A stretch of 64,000 nucleotides of DNA from Nocardioides albertanoniae (GTDB lineage Bacteria; Actinomycetota; Actinomycetes; Propionibacteriales; Nocardioidaceae). The translations under genes were made by a program, and so were the position numbers. Under the pieces are notes generated by a model that worked only from the letters and a program-made list of their open reading frames with translations, did not search any database and was not told the DNA's origin. Location of the stretch: contig NZ_VFOV01000001.1 in assembly GCF_006716315.1 (NCBI RefSeq), positions 4,294,501-4,358,500 of the forward strand, written 5' to 3'. Of the stretch, positions 39,772-48,570 are shown in pieces (the stretch's first letter is position 1; the number at the start of each line of letters is the position of its first letter).

Positions 39772-40737
39772 ATGTCACACCCCGGGCCACACGGCGACGA
39801 CCGCGGCTCCTCGCCCTACGTCGAGCTCGATCGAAGCGCGTGGGCGGAGCTCGCCACGGAGACCGAGAGCCCGCTGACCGAGACCGAGATCGAGTCGTTG
39901 CGTGGCCTCGGCGACCAGATCGACCTCAACGAGGTCGAGGAGGTCTACCTGCCGCTGAGCAGGCTGCTCAGCCTCTACGTCAGCGCCTCCGACAGGCTCC
40001 ACGACCAGCAGGAGCTGTTCCTCGGCAAGACCATGCCCGCGCGTACGCCCTTCGTCATCGGCGTCGCCGGATCCGTGGCCGTCGGCAAGTCGACCACCGC
40101 CCGTGTGCTCCAGCAGATGCTCGCCCACTGGCCCGAGCACCCCAACGTCGCGCTCGTCACCACCGACGGATTCCTCTACCCCAACGCCGAACTCGAGCGA
40201 CGCGGGCTGATGGACCGCAAAGGGTTCCCGGAGTCCTACGACCGCAAGGCGCTGCTCCGCTTCCTGGTCGACCTCAAGTCCGGCGAGGACGAGGTGCACG
40301 CCCCGACCTACTCCCACCTGACCTACGACGTCACCGACCAGAGCGTGGTCGTCAAGAAGCCCGACATCGTCATCCTGGAGGGTCTCAACGTCCTCCAGCC
40401 CTCCCGGGTGCGCGCCGACGGCACCATCTCGCTGGCCCTCTCCGACTTCTTCGACTTCTCCGTCTACGTCGACGCCGGCTCGCGAGACATCAAGCAGTGG
40501 TACGTCGACCGCTTCCTGCGCCTGCGCGAGACGGCCTTCCGCGACCCGTCGTCCTACTTCACGAAGTACGCGGCCCTGAGCCACGACGAGGCCATCACCC
40601 GAGCCACCGAGATCTGGAACGAGATCAACGGCCCCAACCTCCGCGAGAACGTCCTCCCGACCCGCTCCCGCGCCACCCTCGTGCTCCGCAAGGACCGCGA
40701 CCACTCGGTGCGGTATGTGAGGTTGCGGAAGATCTGA
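39772..40737 (+). CDS. coaA: Type I pantothenate kinase
   Basis: A 321-residue kinase, first step of CoA synthesis. The P-loop [18 protein letters not shown] is near residue 98, [29 protein letters not shown] near 138, and EGLNVLQ near 205. ATG 39772 gives [21 protein letters not shown]. Divergent from glmS with 70 bp between starts; convergent with glmM, with a nested hairpin between. Confidence 0.96.
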   Translation: MSHPGPHGDDRGSSPYVELDRSAWAELATETESPLTETEIESLRGLGDQIDLNEVEEVYLPLSRLLSLYVSASDRLHDQQELFLGKTMPARTPFVIGVAGSVAVGKSTTARVLQQMLAHWPEHPNVALVTTDGFLYPNAELERRGLMDRKGFPESYDRKALLRFLVDLKSGEDEVHAPTYSHLTYDVTDQSVVVKKPDIVILEGLNVLQPSRVRADGTISLALSDFFDFSVYVDAGSRDIKQWYVDRFLRLRETAFRDPSSYFTKYAALSHDEAITRATEIWNEINGPNLRENVLPTRSRATLVLRKDRDHSVRYVRLRKI

Positions 40738-40752
40738 GGTCGGGCGGGCGTC

Positions 40753-40846
40753 CCAGGGATACCCGGTCGACCGGGTATCCCTGGACTTGAAGGGTGTTTC
40801 AGTGCCCGTCAAGTCCATGAATACCCGGTCGAACGGGTATTCATGG
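40753..40846. terminator. Nested palindromes between coaA and glmM
   Basis: First a perfect 32-bp palindrome (40753-40784) with the core ATACCCGGTCGACCGGGTAT. Second a palindrome at 40815-40846 with arms ending ATGAATACCCG. A further pair GGACTTGA/TCAAGTCC (40783-40790 and 40809-40816) joins them. The two cores share ATACCCGGTCGA, so the site looks duplicated. It sits between convergent genes and would end both transcripts. Confidence 0.8.
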
Positions 40847-40864
40847 GGCCAGAGTGACGAACGA

Positions 40865-42220
40865 TCAGAGCGCGAGCCGCGCCCGGACCACGTCGGCGAG
40901 CCGCTCGGCGCAGGCCTCGGCGCCTTCGTGCGTGGGGGCCTCGACCATGACGCGTACGAGGTTCTCGGTGCCGGAGGGGCGCAGCAGCACGCGGCCGGAG
41001 CCGGCGAGAGCGGCCTCCTCAGCGGCGACGGCCTCGAGGAGCCCGTCGTCGGTCTTGCAGCGGGTCTTGTCGACGCCCTTGACGTTGAGCAGCACCTGCG
41101 GAAGCCGGGTGACGACGGAGGCCAGGTCGGTCAGGGTGCGTCCGGTGAGGGTCATCCGCTGCAGGACGTGGAGGGCGGTGAGGATGCCGTCGCCGGTGGT
41201 GGCGTGGTCGCTCATGATGATGTGGCCCGACTGCTCGCCGCCGATGGCGTAGCCGCCGCGGCGCATCTCCTCGAGCACGTAGCGGTCGCCTACGGCGGTC
41301 TGCTTGACCTCGAGGCCGGCGCCGGCCATCGCCTTGACGAAGCCGAGGTTGCTCATCACGGTGACGACCACGGTCTTGGACGGGAGCCGGCCGGCGTCGT
41401 GGAGGCCGAGGGCGAGGATCGCGATGAGCTGGTCACCGTCGACCAGGTTGCCGTCGCCGTCGACGGCGAGGCAGCGGTCGGCGTCGCCGTCCCAGGCGAA
41501 ACCGACGTCGGCGCCGTGCTCGAGCACGGCCTTCTGCAGCATCTCCGGGTGGGTCGAGCCGACGCCGTCGTTGATCGAGAGGCCGTCGTTGGAGTCGTTG
41601 ATCGCGATGACTCTCGCCCCGGCCCGCTCCAGCGCCAGCGGGCCTGCGGCGGCGGCCGCACCGTTGGCGCAGTCGACCACGACGGTCAGCCCGTCGAGCT
41701 GCCGGTCGAGCGTGGAGATCAGGTGGGCTGCGTACGTCTCGACGGGGTTCTCATGGGCCGAGATGCGGCCGACGGACGCGCCTGTCGGACGGTCCCAGGA
41801 CTCCTCGAGGTGAGCCTCGATCCGGTCCTCGAGCACGTCGTCGAGCTTGTGCCCCCCACGCTGGAGGAACTTGATGCCGTTGTCGGGCATCGGGTTGTGC
41901 GAGGCCGAGATGACCACGCCGAGGTCGGCTCCGAGGGCCGCGGTGAGGTGGGCGACGCCCGGGGTCGGCAGCACACCGACGTCGATCACGTCGCAGCCGG
42001 CCGAGGCCAGGCCACCAGCGACCGTGGCCTGCAGGAACTGCCCCGAGATGCGGGAGTCGTTGCCGACGACGGCCAGCGGCTTGCGGCCGGTGCCAGAGCC
42101 ACGTAGCTCCTCTGTCAGGACCAGTGCGGCAGATGCCGCCAGGTTCTGGGCGAGCGAGGCGGTGAGGACCTCGCCGTTCGCGAGACCGCGAACACCGTCA
42201 GTGCCGAAAAGGCGTGCCAC
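40865..42220 (-). CDS. glmM: Phosphoglucosamine mutase
   Basis: A 451-residue enzyme converting glucosamine-6-P to glucosamine-1-P. RLFGTDGVRGLANGE at the N-terminus; the phosphoserine loop VVISASHNPMPDNGIKF near residue 100; the metal-binding DGDADRCLAVD near 245; the sugar-binding GGEQSGHIIMSDHATTGDG near 330; the phosphate-binding RPSGTENLVRVMVE near 410. GTG 42220 is the family start. Confidence 0.96.
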   Translation of the reverse strand: MARLFGTDGVRGLANGEVLTASLAQNLAASAALVLTEELRGSGTGRKPLAVVGNDSRISGQFLQATVAGGLASAGCDVIDVGVLPTPGVAHLTAALGADLGVVISASHNPMPDNGIKFLQRGGHKLDDVLEDRIEAHLEESWDRPTGASVGRISAHENPVETYAAHLISTLDRQLDGLTVVVDCANGAAAAAGPLALERAGARVIAINDSNDGLSINDGVGSTHPEMLQKAVLEHGADVGFAWDGDADRCLAVDGDGNLVDGDQLIAILALGLHDAGRLPSKTVVVTVMSNLGFVKAMAGAGLEVKQTAVGDRYVLEEMRRGGYAIGGEQSGHIIMSDHATTGDGILTALHVLQRMTLTGRTLTDLASVVTRLPQVLLNVKGVDKTRCKTDDGLLEAVAAEEAALAGSGRVLLRPSGTENLVRVMVEAPTHEGAEACAERLADVVRARLAL

Positions 42221-42266
42221 GTCCCTGTGACCTTCTTTCGTACGTCGGCCCCCGCCCGAAAAAGAG

Positions 42267-42297
42267 GTTGGGGTGCCTCGTTGCGAGGCACCCCAAC
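42267..42297 (-). terminator. Intrinsic terminator of rplM-rpsI
   Basis: A 14-bp arm hairpin GTTGGGGTGCCTCG with a 3-base loop. On the minus strand it is followed by CTCTTTTTC, a U-run, so this is a classic terminator for the rplM-rpsI operon, which ends at 42322. Confidence 0.9.
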
Positions 42298-42321
42298 ACA
42301 ATAAGAGGCTCTGTCAGCCAA

Positions 42322-42840
42322 TCAGCGCTTGCTGAACTGCGAGGCCTTGCGGGCCTTCTTGAGACCAGCCTTCTTACGCTCGACGACGCGGGCGTCGCGG
42401 GTGAGCAGACCGGCCTTCTTCAGGGTCGGGCGGTTGGACTCCTCGTCAACGGCGTTGAGCGAGCGGGCCACGCCGAGACGCAGCGCGCCGGCCTGGCCGG
42501 CGATGCCGCCGCCGTCGATGCGGGCGATCACGTCGAAGCGGCCCTCGAGCTGCAGCGCGGCGAACGGCTCGTTCGCGATCTGCTGGTGCAGCTTGTTGGG
42601 GAAGTAGTCCTCGATCGTGCGACCGTTGATGGTCCACTCGCCGGTGCCCGGGACGATCCGGACGCGGGCGACGGACTCCTTGCGGCGGCCGGTGGCGGCA
42701 GCCGGGGCGATGGTCGCCGGGCGCTCGGGAGTGTCGGCGGAAGCGGCGCTCTCGGAGGTGTAGGCGAGGCCCTGCTCGTCGGTCTGGAAGGTCTCTTCGA
42801 CCTCTGCGGTGTTCTCAGTCATGTTCTGGTCCTGGCTCAC
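42322..42840 (-). CDS. rpsI: 30S ribosomal protein S9
   Basis: A 172-residue protein with an N-terminal acidic extension (about 45 residues) before the S9 core [31 protein letters not shown]. The tRNA-contacting tail ends [11 protein letters not shown] 42840 overlaps the rplM stop as GTGA; an internal ATG at 42822 is an alternative start. Confidence 0.97.
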   Translation of the reverse strand: MSQDQNMTENTAEVEETFQTDEQGLAYTSESAASADTPERPATIAPAAATGRRKESVARVRIVPGTGEWTINGRTIEDYFPNKLHQQIANEPFAALQLEGRFDVIARIDGGGIAGQAGALRLGVARSLNAVDEESNRPTLKKAGLLTRDARVVERKKAGLKKARKASQFSKR

Positions 42841-43280
42841 TGGGCGATCTGCTTGATCTCGAACGGGACGGCCTGCTGCGCGGTGTGCGGGTGCTCAGGG
42901 CCGGAGTAGACCTTCAGCTTCTTGAGCATCTGCCGACCGAGCTTGTTCTTCGGCAGCATGCCCCAGACCGCGGTCTCGATCGCCTTGCGAGCGTCCTTCT
43001 CGAGGATCTCACCGATCGGGGTGGCCGTCAGACCGCCCGGGTAACCGGAGTGGCGGTAGGCCAGCTTGGTGGTCTTCTTGTTGCCGGAGAGGGAGACCTT
43101 CTCGGCGTTGATGACGATGACGAAGTCGCCGGTGTCCGCGTTGGGCGCGAAGATCGCCTTGTGCTTGCCGCGGAGGAGCTCAGCGGTCTGGACCGCGAGG
43201 CGGCCGAGACGGACGTCGGTCGCGTCGATCACGAGCCAGGCGCGCTCGATGTCGCCCGGCTTGGGAGCGTAAGTACGCAC
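42837..43280 (-). CDS. rplM: 50S ribosomal protein L13
   Basis: A 147-residue protein: [29 protein letters not shown], then [18 protein letters not shown] and [25 protein letters not shown] 43280 gives the standard length and has AAGAAGG upstream; in-frame sequence further upstream is not L13-like. First gene of rplM-rpsI. Confidence 0.97.
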   Translation of the reverse strand: MRTYAPKPGDIERAWLVIDATDVRLGRLAVQTAELLRGKHKAIFAPNADTGDFVIVINAEKVSLSGNKKTTKLAYRHSGYPGGLTATPIGEILEKDARKAIETAVWGMLPKNKLGRQMLKKLKVYSGPEHPHTAQQAVPFEIKQIAQ

Positions 43281-43603
43281 GTGTGCCTTCTTAGTAGTTC
43301 GTTGTGCCCGCCCAGCGGATGCATGCAGCGGGATGTTGCTCTCGTGGCCTCTGACGAACACTGCCCGGCTTGCCCCACGGTGGACCATCTTGATGAGGCC
43401 ACCGTGACCATCCGGATCTGCGCCCCTGACCGTGTGGCCGACCACCCAGGGTCGTACACAGCAGGACGCGGCAGGAGCCACGACTTCCCAAGGTTACGAG
43501 TCCGCCCGCGACAGAGACAAATCACAGAGACATCACGGCGTGAGACCGCACCGATGGTCCTCGACCTGTGGCGTCGGCAGCCCAACACGGCGTACGCTTT
43601 GCA
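43281..43603. other. Divergent intergenic region, rplM / rocD
   Basis: About 390 bp to the rocD start without a gene. It must hold the strong rplM-rpsI promoter (minus) and the rocD promoter (plus). I see no riboswitch or conserved leader hairpin. The only distinct element is the palindrome at 43604-43620. Confidence 0.5.
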
Positions 43604-43620
43604 TGATTGTCTGACAATCA
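43604..43620 (+). promoter_or_regulatory. Candidate operator upstream of rocD
   Basis: TGATTGTC-T-GACAATCA, a perfect 17-bp palindrome 51 bp before the rocD start. TTGTCnGACAA-type sites are bound by GntR-family regulators of amino-acid and organic-acid catabolism. The regulator is not in the window. Confidence 0.65.
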
Positions 43621-43671
43621 GATGATCTTGATCCACCACCCCGAACCAGCACCACGAGATGGAGGAGTGCG

Positions 43672-44910
43672 ATGACCCTGCTGAACGAAGCCCCGGACAC
43701 CGCCGCGACCAGCCTGACCCCCACCGCGTTCGCGGCCGCCGAGGCGCACTCCGCGCACAACTACCACCCCCTCGAGGTCGTGATCTCCCACGCCGAGGGC
43801 GCCTGGGTCACCGACGTCGACGGCCGCCGTTGCCTCGACATGCTGGCCGGATACAGCGCGCTCAACTTCGGCCACGGCCACCCCGGCCTGCTGGCCGCGG
43901 CCCGTGAGCAGCTCGACAAGGTCACCCTGACCTCGCGCGCGTTCGTGCACGACCAGTTCGCCGAGTTCACCGAGCGGCTGGCCGCGATGTGCGGCAAGGA
44001 CATGGTGCTGCCGATGAACACCGGCGCCGAGGCGGTCGAGACCGCGATCAAGGTGGCCCGCAAGTGGGGCTACGACGTCAAGGGCGTGCCCGCCGAGCAG
44101 GCCGAGATCATCGTGATGGCCGGCAACTTCCACGGCCGCACCACCACGGTCGTCGGCTTCTCCGACGACGCCGACGCCCGCGACGGCTTCGGCCCGTTCG
44201 CCCCCGGCTTCGTGATGGTCCCGTACGCCGACCTCGCCGCCATCGAGGCCGCCATCACCCCCAACACGGTGGCCGTGCTGGTCGAGCCCATCCAGGGTGA
44301 GTCCGGCGTCGTCATCCCCGGCGACGAGTTCCTGCCGGGTCTGCGCGAGCTGTGCACCCGCGAGAACGTGCTCTTCGCCGCCGACGAGATCCAGGCCGGC
44401 CTCGGCCGCACCGGCTACACCTTCGCCTGCGACCACGCCGGCGTGAAGCCGGACATGTACATCCTCGGCAAGGCGCTCGGCGGCGGCATCGTCCCGGTCT
44501 CGGCGGTCGTCGCCGACCGCGACGTGCTCGACGTGATCGGGCCTGGCCAGCACGGTTCGACCTTCGGCGGCAACCCGCTCGCCTGCGCCGTCGGCACCGC
44601 GGTCATCGACCTGCTCGAGACCGGCGAGTTCCAGGCCCGCGCCGAAGCGCTCGGCCAGGTGCTGCACGCCCGGCTGAAGGCGATGGTCGGCAACGGCATC
44701 GTCGACTTCCGCACCCGCGGCCTGTGGGCAGGCGTCGACATCGACCCGGCTGTCGGCACCGGGCGCGAGATCTGCGAGCGCCTGCTCGCCCGCGGCGTGC
44801 TCGCCAAGGACACCCACGGCTCCACCATCCGCCTCGCCCCGCCCCTGGTCATCGACGAGGACGACCTCCACTGGGCTCTCGACCAGCTCGAGGCCGCCGT
44901 GTCGGCCTGA
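43672..44910 (+). CDS. rocD: Ornithine aminotransferase
   Basis: A 412-residue PLP enzyme moving the delta-amino group of ornithine to 2-oxoglutarate, giving glutamate semialdehyde, for arginine/ornithine degradation. LDMLAGYSALNFGHGHP near residue 58, NTGAEAVETAIKVARKWGY near 113, the FHGRTTTVVG region, VLFAADEIQAGLGRTG and the PLP lysine in ILGKALGGGIVPVSAV near 270 support ornithine rather than acetylornithine specificity. GGAGG lies 7 bases before ATG 43672. Confidence 0.93.
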   Translation: MTLLNEAPDTAATSLTPTAFAAAEAHSAHNYHPLEVVISHAEGAWVTDVDGRRCLDMLAGYSALNFGHGHPGLLAAAREQLDKVTLTSRAFVHDQFAEFTERLAAMCGKDMVLPMNTGAEAVETAIKVARKWGYDVKGVPAEQAEIIVMAGNFHGRTTTVVGFSDDADARDGFGPFAPGFVMVPYADLAAIEAAITPNTVAVLVEPIQGESGVVIPGDEFLPGLRELCTRENVLFAADEIQAGLGRTGYTFACDHAGVKPDMYILGKALGGGIVPVSAVVADRDVLDVIGPGQHGSTFGGNPLACAVGTAVIDLLETGEFQARAEALGQVLHARLKAMVGNGIVDFRTRGLWAGVDIDPAVGTGREICERLLARGVLAKDTHGSTIRLAPPLVIDEDDLHWALDQLEAAVSA

Positions 44911-44920
44911 CCCCTCCGGC

Positions 44921-44997
44921 GGGGTGTAACACGCTGTTACACGGACTATCCGGTCGTTCTGAACGACCGGATAGTCCTACGAACAGCGTGTTACCCC
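44921..44997. terminator. Nested bidirectional terminator, rocD / tetR
   Basis: Inner perfect hairpin with 17-bp arms GGACTATCCGGTCGTTC (44943-44959) and its complement (44961-44977). It is enclosed by GTAACACGCTGTT (left) and AACAGCGTGTTAC (right). The outer right arm covers the stop codon of the minus-strand TetR gene. It ends two convergent transcripts. Confidence 0.85.
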
Positions 44998-45584
44998 TGC
45001 TCGAGCATCTCCAGCAGCGTCAGCAAAGAGCCCGCCAGGATGCTCAGCAGCTCCTCACGAGACAGCCCCGCGGGGTCGGTCTTCCACGACAGCACGAGCT
45101 CCTCCGACATCGCCTGCCACCCTCGGACGAGCAGTCGCGCCGCCGGGGAGTCGGTGACGAAGTCGGCTCCCGCGTCGAAGATCCGGCCCCCGAGTGCACC
45201 GAACGCCTCGTCGTAGATCTTCCGCAGGACCGGGTCGCTCGCGGCGCCGCGGACCATCGAGACGTAGCCCTCGTAGTTGGCGTCGACGAAGTCCACATAA
45301 GCGGTCATCGACGCCAGCAGGCGCTCGGCCGCATCCCCCGTAGCCGGCGGCGCGGTCTGGGCGACAAGGTCGGCCGCGGCGCGGCGTACGACCGCTTCAC
45401 GGAAGGCGACCTTGTCGCCGAAGTAGTGATAGAGCAGCCCGCGCGAGATGCCGGCCTCGCGGGCCACGACGTCGATCGAGAGCTCGTCGAGCGAATGGGT
45501 GGCGAAGAGGCGTACGCCGAGGTCGAGCAGCTGCTCGCGGCGCTGCTCGGGCGTGAGTCTCGTCCGTTGGCTCATGCCATCCAT
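44991..45584 (-). CDS. TetR-family repressor of the monooxygenase operon
   Basis: A 197-residue repressor. The helix-turn-helix at about 15-60 reads RREQLLDLGVRLFATHSLDELSIDVVAREAGISRGLLYHYFGDK, the standard TetR pattern (shown in parts elsewhere). The C-terminal ligand domain is normal length. It is divergent from a flavin monooxygenase/SDR pair, and a 7-7-7 inverted repeat lies between the two starts, which supports autoregulation and control of the operon. ATG at 45584 or 45575. Confidence 0.88.
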   Translation of the reverse strand: MDGMSQRTRLTPEQRREQLLDLGVRLFATHSLDELSIDVVAREAGISRGLLYHYFGDKVAFREAVVRRAAADLVAQTAPPATGDAAERLLASMTAYVDFVDANYEGYVSMVRGAASDPVLRKIYDEAFGALGGRIFDAGADFVTDSPAARLLVRGWQAMSEELVLSWKTDPAGLSREELLSILAGSLLTLLEMLEQG

Positions 45585-45585
45585 T

Positions 45586-45606
45586 CTATTGACACTCGTT
45601 CAATAG
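45586..45606. promoter_or_regulatory. Candidate TetR operator
   Basis: CTATTGA, seven bases, TCAATAG: a perfect inverted repeat centred between the divergent tetR and monooxygenase starts. TTGACA lies inside it and could be a -35 for the plus-strand operon, so a bound repressor would block it. Confidence 0.75.
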
Positions 45607-45624
45607 GCAAGCCATACTCGAAGT

Positions 45625-47154
45625 ATGACCACTGCTGACCACACCCATGTCGACCACCTGATCGTCGGTGCCGGCTTCGGCGGCCTGTGCGCGGCGATCA
45701 AGCTCGAGGAAGACGGCGAGCGCGACTTCGTCGTCATCGAGAAGGGCTCCGGCGTCGGCGGCACCTGGCGCGACAACACCTACCCCGGCGCTGCCTGCGA
45801 CGTCCCCAGCCAGCTCTACAGCTACTCCTTCGCCCTCAACCCCGACTGGTCGATGAGCTTCTCGCCCCAGCCGGAGATCGAGGCGTACATCAGAGGTGTC
45901 GCCGAAGGCTCCGGCACCCTCGACCGCTTCGTCTTCGACACCGCGATGACCTCCGCGACCTGGGACGAGACCCAGCAGCGCTGGCTCGTCGAGACGGAGG
46001 GCAAGGCCGGGAAGAAGACGTACGCGGCGACCACCGTCATCGCCGGCCCCGGCGCCCTCAGCGAGCCGCGACTGCCCGAGATCGAGGGCATCGAGGACTT
46101 CCAGGGCGAGATCTTCCACTCCGCGAAGTGGAACCACGACGCCGACCTCACCGGCAAGCGGGTCGCGGTGATCGGCACCGGCGCGAGCTCGATCCAGATC
46201 GTCCCGGAGCTGCAGGAGCGCGTCGCCCACCTCGACGTCTACCAGCGCACCGCGCCGTGGGTGATCCCGCGCAACGAGCACCGCTACACCAAGGCCGAGA
46301 AGCTCGCCTTCCGACACATCCCCGGCGTCCAGAAGCTGGCCCGCACCGCGATCTACTGGGGCCGCGAGGCGTACGTCCCCGCGTTCGCATGGAAGCCGAA
46401 GCTCGCCGCTCCGGCCAAGGCGATGGCCAAGCTCAACATCCGCCGTGGGATCAAGGACCCCGAGCTGCGCCGCAAGGTGACGCCCGACTACGAGATCGGC
46501 TGCAAGCGCATCCTGATCTCCAACCGCTACTACCCCGCCCTCGACGCCGACAACGTCGACCTGATCACCGACGGCATCGCCAAGGTGACCGGCAGCTCGA
46601 TCGTGGCCAAGGACGGCACCGAGCGCGAGATCGACGTGCTCGTGGTCGCCACCGGCTTCTACACCACCGACCTGCCGATCGCCCACAGCGTCGTCGGCAG
46701 CAAGGGCCGCACGATGAGCGAGCGGTTCGCCGAGACCGGGATGAGCGCCTACAAGGGCACCACGATCCCCGAGTTCCCCAACCTGTTCTTCGTGGTCGGG
46801 CCCAACACCGGCCTGGGCCACTCCTCGATGGTCTTCATCATCGAGTCCCAGGTGGCCTACATCCGCGACGCGATCCGGACGATGCGTACGAACGCGTACG
46901 CCACCGTCGAACCCACCGAGGACGCCACCTCCGCGTGGAACGACGACCTGCAGCGCAAGATGGGGCCGTCGGTGTGGTCCCAGGGCGGCTGCGCGTCGTG
47001 GTATCTCGACGAGCACGGCCGCAACACCACGCTGTGGCCGAGCTTCACGTTCCTGTTCCGCCACCTGACCAGCACGTTCGACGTCGACAAGTACGTCGTC
47101 ACCGCCGCCAACGGCCAGCAGGCCGACAAGACCCAGGAGAGTGTTTCCGCATGA
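45625..47154 (+). CDS. Flavin-containing (Baeyer-Villiger type) monooxygenase
   Basis: A 509-residue FAD/NADPH enzyme. The first Rossmann motif IVGAGFGGLCAAIKL is near residue 13; the BVMO fingerprint FQGEIFHSAKW is near 156 (FxGxxxHxxxW), second Rossmann VIGTGASSIQIV near 178. It probably oxygenates a ketone to an ester or lactone. It is coupled by an ATGA overlap to an SDR that could supply the ketone from an alcohol. Substrate unknown. Control by the divergent TetR is likely. Confidence 0.9.
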   Translation: MTTADHTHVDHLIVGAGFGGLCAAIKLEEDGERDFVVIEKGSGVGGTWRDNTYPGAACDVPSQLYSYSFALNPDWSMSFSPQPEIEAYIRGVAEGSGTLDRFVFDTAMTSATWDETQQRWLVETEGKAGKKTYAATTVIAGPGALSEPRLPEIEGIEDFQGEIFHSAKWNHDADLTGKRVAVIGTGASSIQIVPELQERVAHLDVYQRTAPWVIPRNEHRYTKAEKLAFRHIPGVQKLARTAIYWGREAYVPAFAWKPKLAAPAKAMAKLNIRRGIKDPELRRKVTPDYEIGCKRILISNRYYPALDADNVDLITDGIAKVTGSSIVAKDGTEREIDVLVVATGFYTTDLPIAHSVVGSKGRTMSERFAETGMSAYKGTTIPEFPNLFFVVGPNTGLGHSSMVFIIESQVAYIRDAIRTMRTNAYATVEPTEDATSAWNDDLQRKMGPSVWSQGGCASWYLDEHGRNTTLWPSFTFLFRHLTSTFDVDKYVVTAANGQQADKTQESVSA

Positions 47155-47987
47155 AGTCCTTCGACGACAAGGTGGTCGTGATCACCGGAGCCGGCTCCGG
47201 CATCGGCCGCGCCCTCGCGCTCAACTTCGCCGGCCGCGGCTCCCGCCTCGCCCTCTCCGACGTCGACGAGACCGGGCTGGCCGAGACCGTCGACCTCGCC
47301 AAGCAGGCCGGGGCCCGCGAGCTCAAGCAGGACAAGCTCGACGTGGCCGACCGCGAGGCCTTCACGACGTACGCCTCCGACGTCATCGCCCACTTCGGCC
47401 AGGTCAACGTGGTCATCAACAACGCCGGCGTCGCGCTGTCGGGTCGCGTCAACGACCTGGACTGGAAGGACATCGACTGGATCATCGGCATCGACTGGTG
47501 GGGCGTCGTGCACGGCACGAAGCTCTTCCTCCCGGCCCTGATCGAGTCGGGCGACGCACACATCGTCAACATCTCCTCGCTGTTCGGCCTCGTCTCGATG
47601 CCCGACCAGGCGTTCTACAACGCCGCGAAGTACGCCGTGCGCGGCTTCACCGAGGCGCTGCGCGAGGAGATGCTGATCGACGGCCACAAGGTCGGCATCA
47701 CCTCGGTCCACCCCGGCGGCATCAAGACGGCGGTCGCCCGCAGCGCCCGGGTCTCGGCCAAGGACGACCAGGCCGCGACCGCGAAGTTCTTCGACGAGAA
47801 GCTCGCCAAGATGGAGCCGGAGCGGGCCGCCGAGATCATCATCAAGGGCATCGAGCGCAAGCAGGCCCGGGTGCTGGTCGGCCTCGACGCCCACGTGATC
47901 CACAACTTCGGCAAGTTCACCGGCTCGCGTTACCAGGACCTCATCGCGATGGGTGCGAAGTACGTCCTACCGAAGAAGAACGGCTGA
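47151..47987 (+). CDS. SDR family dehydrogenase partner of the monooxygenase
   Basis: A 278-residue short-chain dehydrogenase. VVITGAGSGIGRALALNFAG near residue 8, NNAGVAL near 86, the Ser in NISSLFGLVSM, and the catalytic YNAAKYAVRG near 159. ATG 47151 overlaps the monooxygenase stop, so the two are co-translated. It likely interconverts the alcohol and the ketone used by the monooxygenase. Confidence 0.9.
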   Translation: MKSFDDKVVVITGAGSGIGRALALNFAGRGSRLALSDVDETGLAETVDLAKQAGARELKQDKLDVADREAFTTYASDVIAHFGQVNVVINNAGVALSGRVNDLDWKDIDWIIGIDWWGVVHGTKLFLPALIESGDAHIVNISSLFGLVSMPDQAFYNAAKYAVRGFTEALREEMLIDGHKVGITSVHPGGIKTAVARSARVSAKDDQAATAKFFDEKLAKMEPERAAEIIIKGIERKQARVLVGLDAHVIHNFGKFTGSRYQDLIAMGAKYVLPKKNG

Positions 47988-48015
47988 TCCTGCCCTTCTC
48001 GTTAGGCTGAGCGCC

Positions 48016-48552
48016 ATGCGCTTCGAGGCCGGTCACCCTGTTCGTGTCGAGTTCACGAAGTGGGGTGGCCGGCCTCATTGGTCCTTCACGGGCCTCTACC
48101 TCGGCGAGGACGAGCACGGCGAGTGGCTCGGCCACCCGATCGGCACCGAGTTCGCCCGCCCCGGGCGCGGTTGGGTCGCCGACTGGGAGTCCGTCACTCT
48201 GGTGCCCCACCACGACGCCGCCCACTTCCCCGCGTTCAACCGGCCCAACGACCGGGTGAGCTCGCAGATATATGTCGACATGTGCACCCCGCCGCAGTGG
48301 CAGGACACGACCGTCACGTGCATCGACCTCGACCTCGACGTGGTCAAGAAGTTCGACGGCGCCGTCTACGTCGACGACGAGGACGAGTTCGAGCAGCACC
48401 AGCTCGAATACTCGTACCCGCCGGAGATCATCTCGATGACCGAGGAGTCCGCCGAACGCGTCTACCTCGCGGTCAAGGAGGGCCAGGCACCGTACGACGC
48501 GACCCCTGAGCGCTGGTTCGAGGCACTGAGCCTGCACCGACCCGGGCGATGA
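48016..48552 (+). CDS. DUF402 domain protein
   Basis: A 178-residue soluble protein. HPVRVEFTKWGGRPHW and the acidic CIDLDLDVVKKFDGAVYVDDEDEFEQH match DUF402 proteins (FomD-like phosphatases/nucleases), in which the Asp/Glu-rich strand binds metal. The start at 48016 follows a TTAGGCT -10-like box and is probably leaderless. Target unknown. Confidence 0.82.
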   Translation: MRFEAGHPVRVEFTKWGGRPHWSFTGLYLGEDEHGEWLGHPIGTEFARPGRGWVADWESVTLVPHHDAAHFPAFNRPNDRVSSQIYVDMCTPPQWQDTTVTCIDLDLDVVKKFDGAVYVDDEDEFEQHQLEYSYPPEIISMTEESAERVYLAVKEGQAPYDATPERWFEALSLHRPGR

Positions 48553-48570
48553 CCGGGCGGTTGGTCACCG

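Noticed and set aside
45687..47987. A 766-codon plus-strand frame spanning the monooxygenase and SDR genes
   Set aside because: Its first 488 codons are an Arg-rich shadow of the monooxygenase; only the SDR part after 47151 is real.
48553..48570. Terminator between DUF402 and thrE
   Set aside because: Only a 5-bp TGACC/GGTCA pairing is visible, too weak to call.
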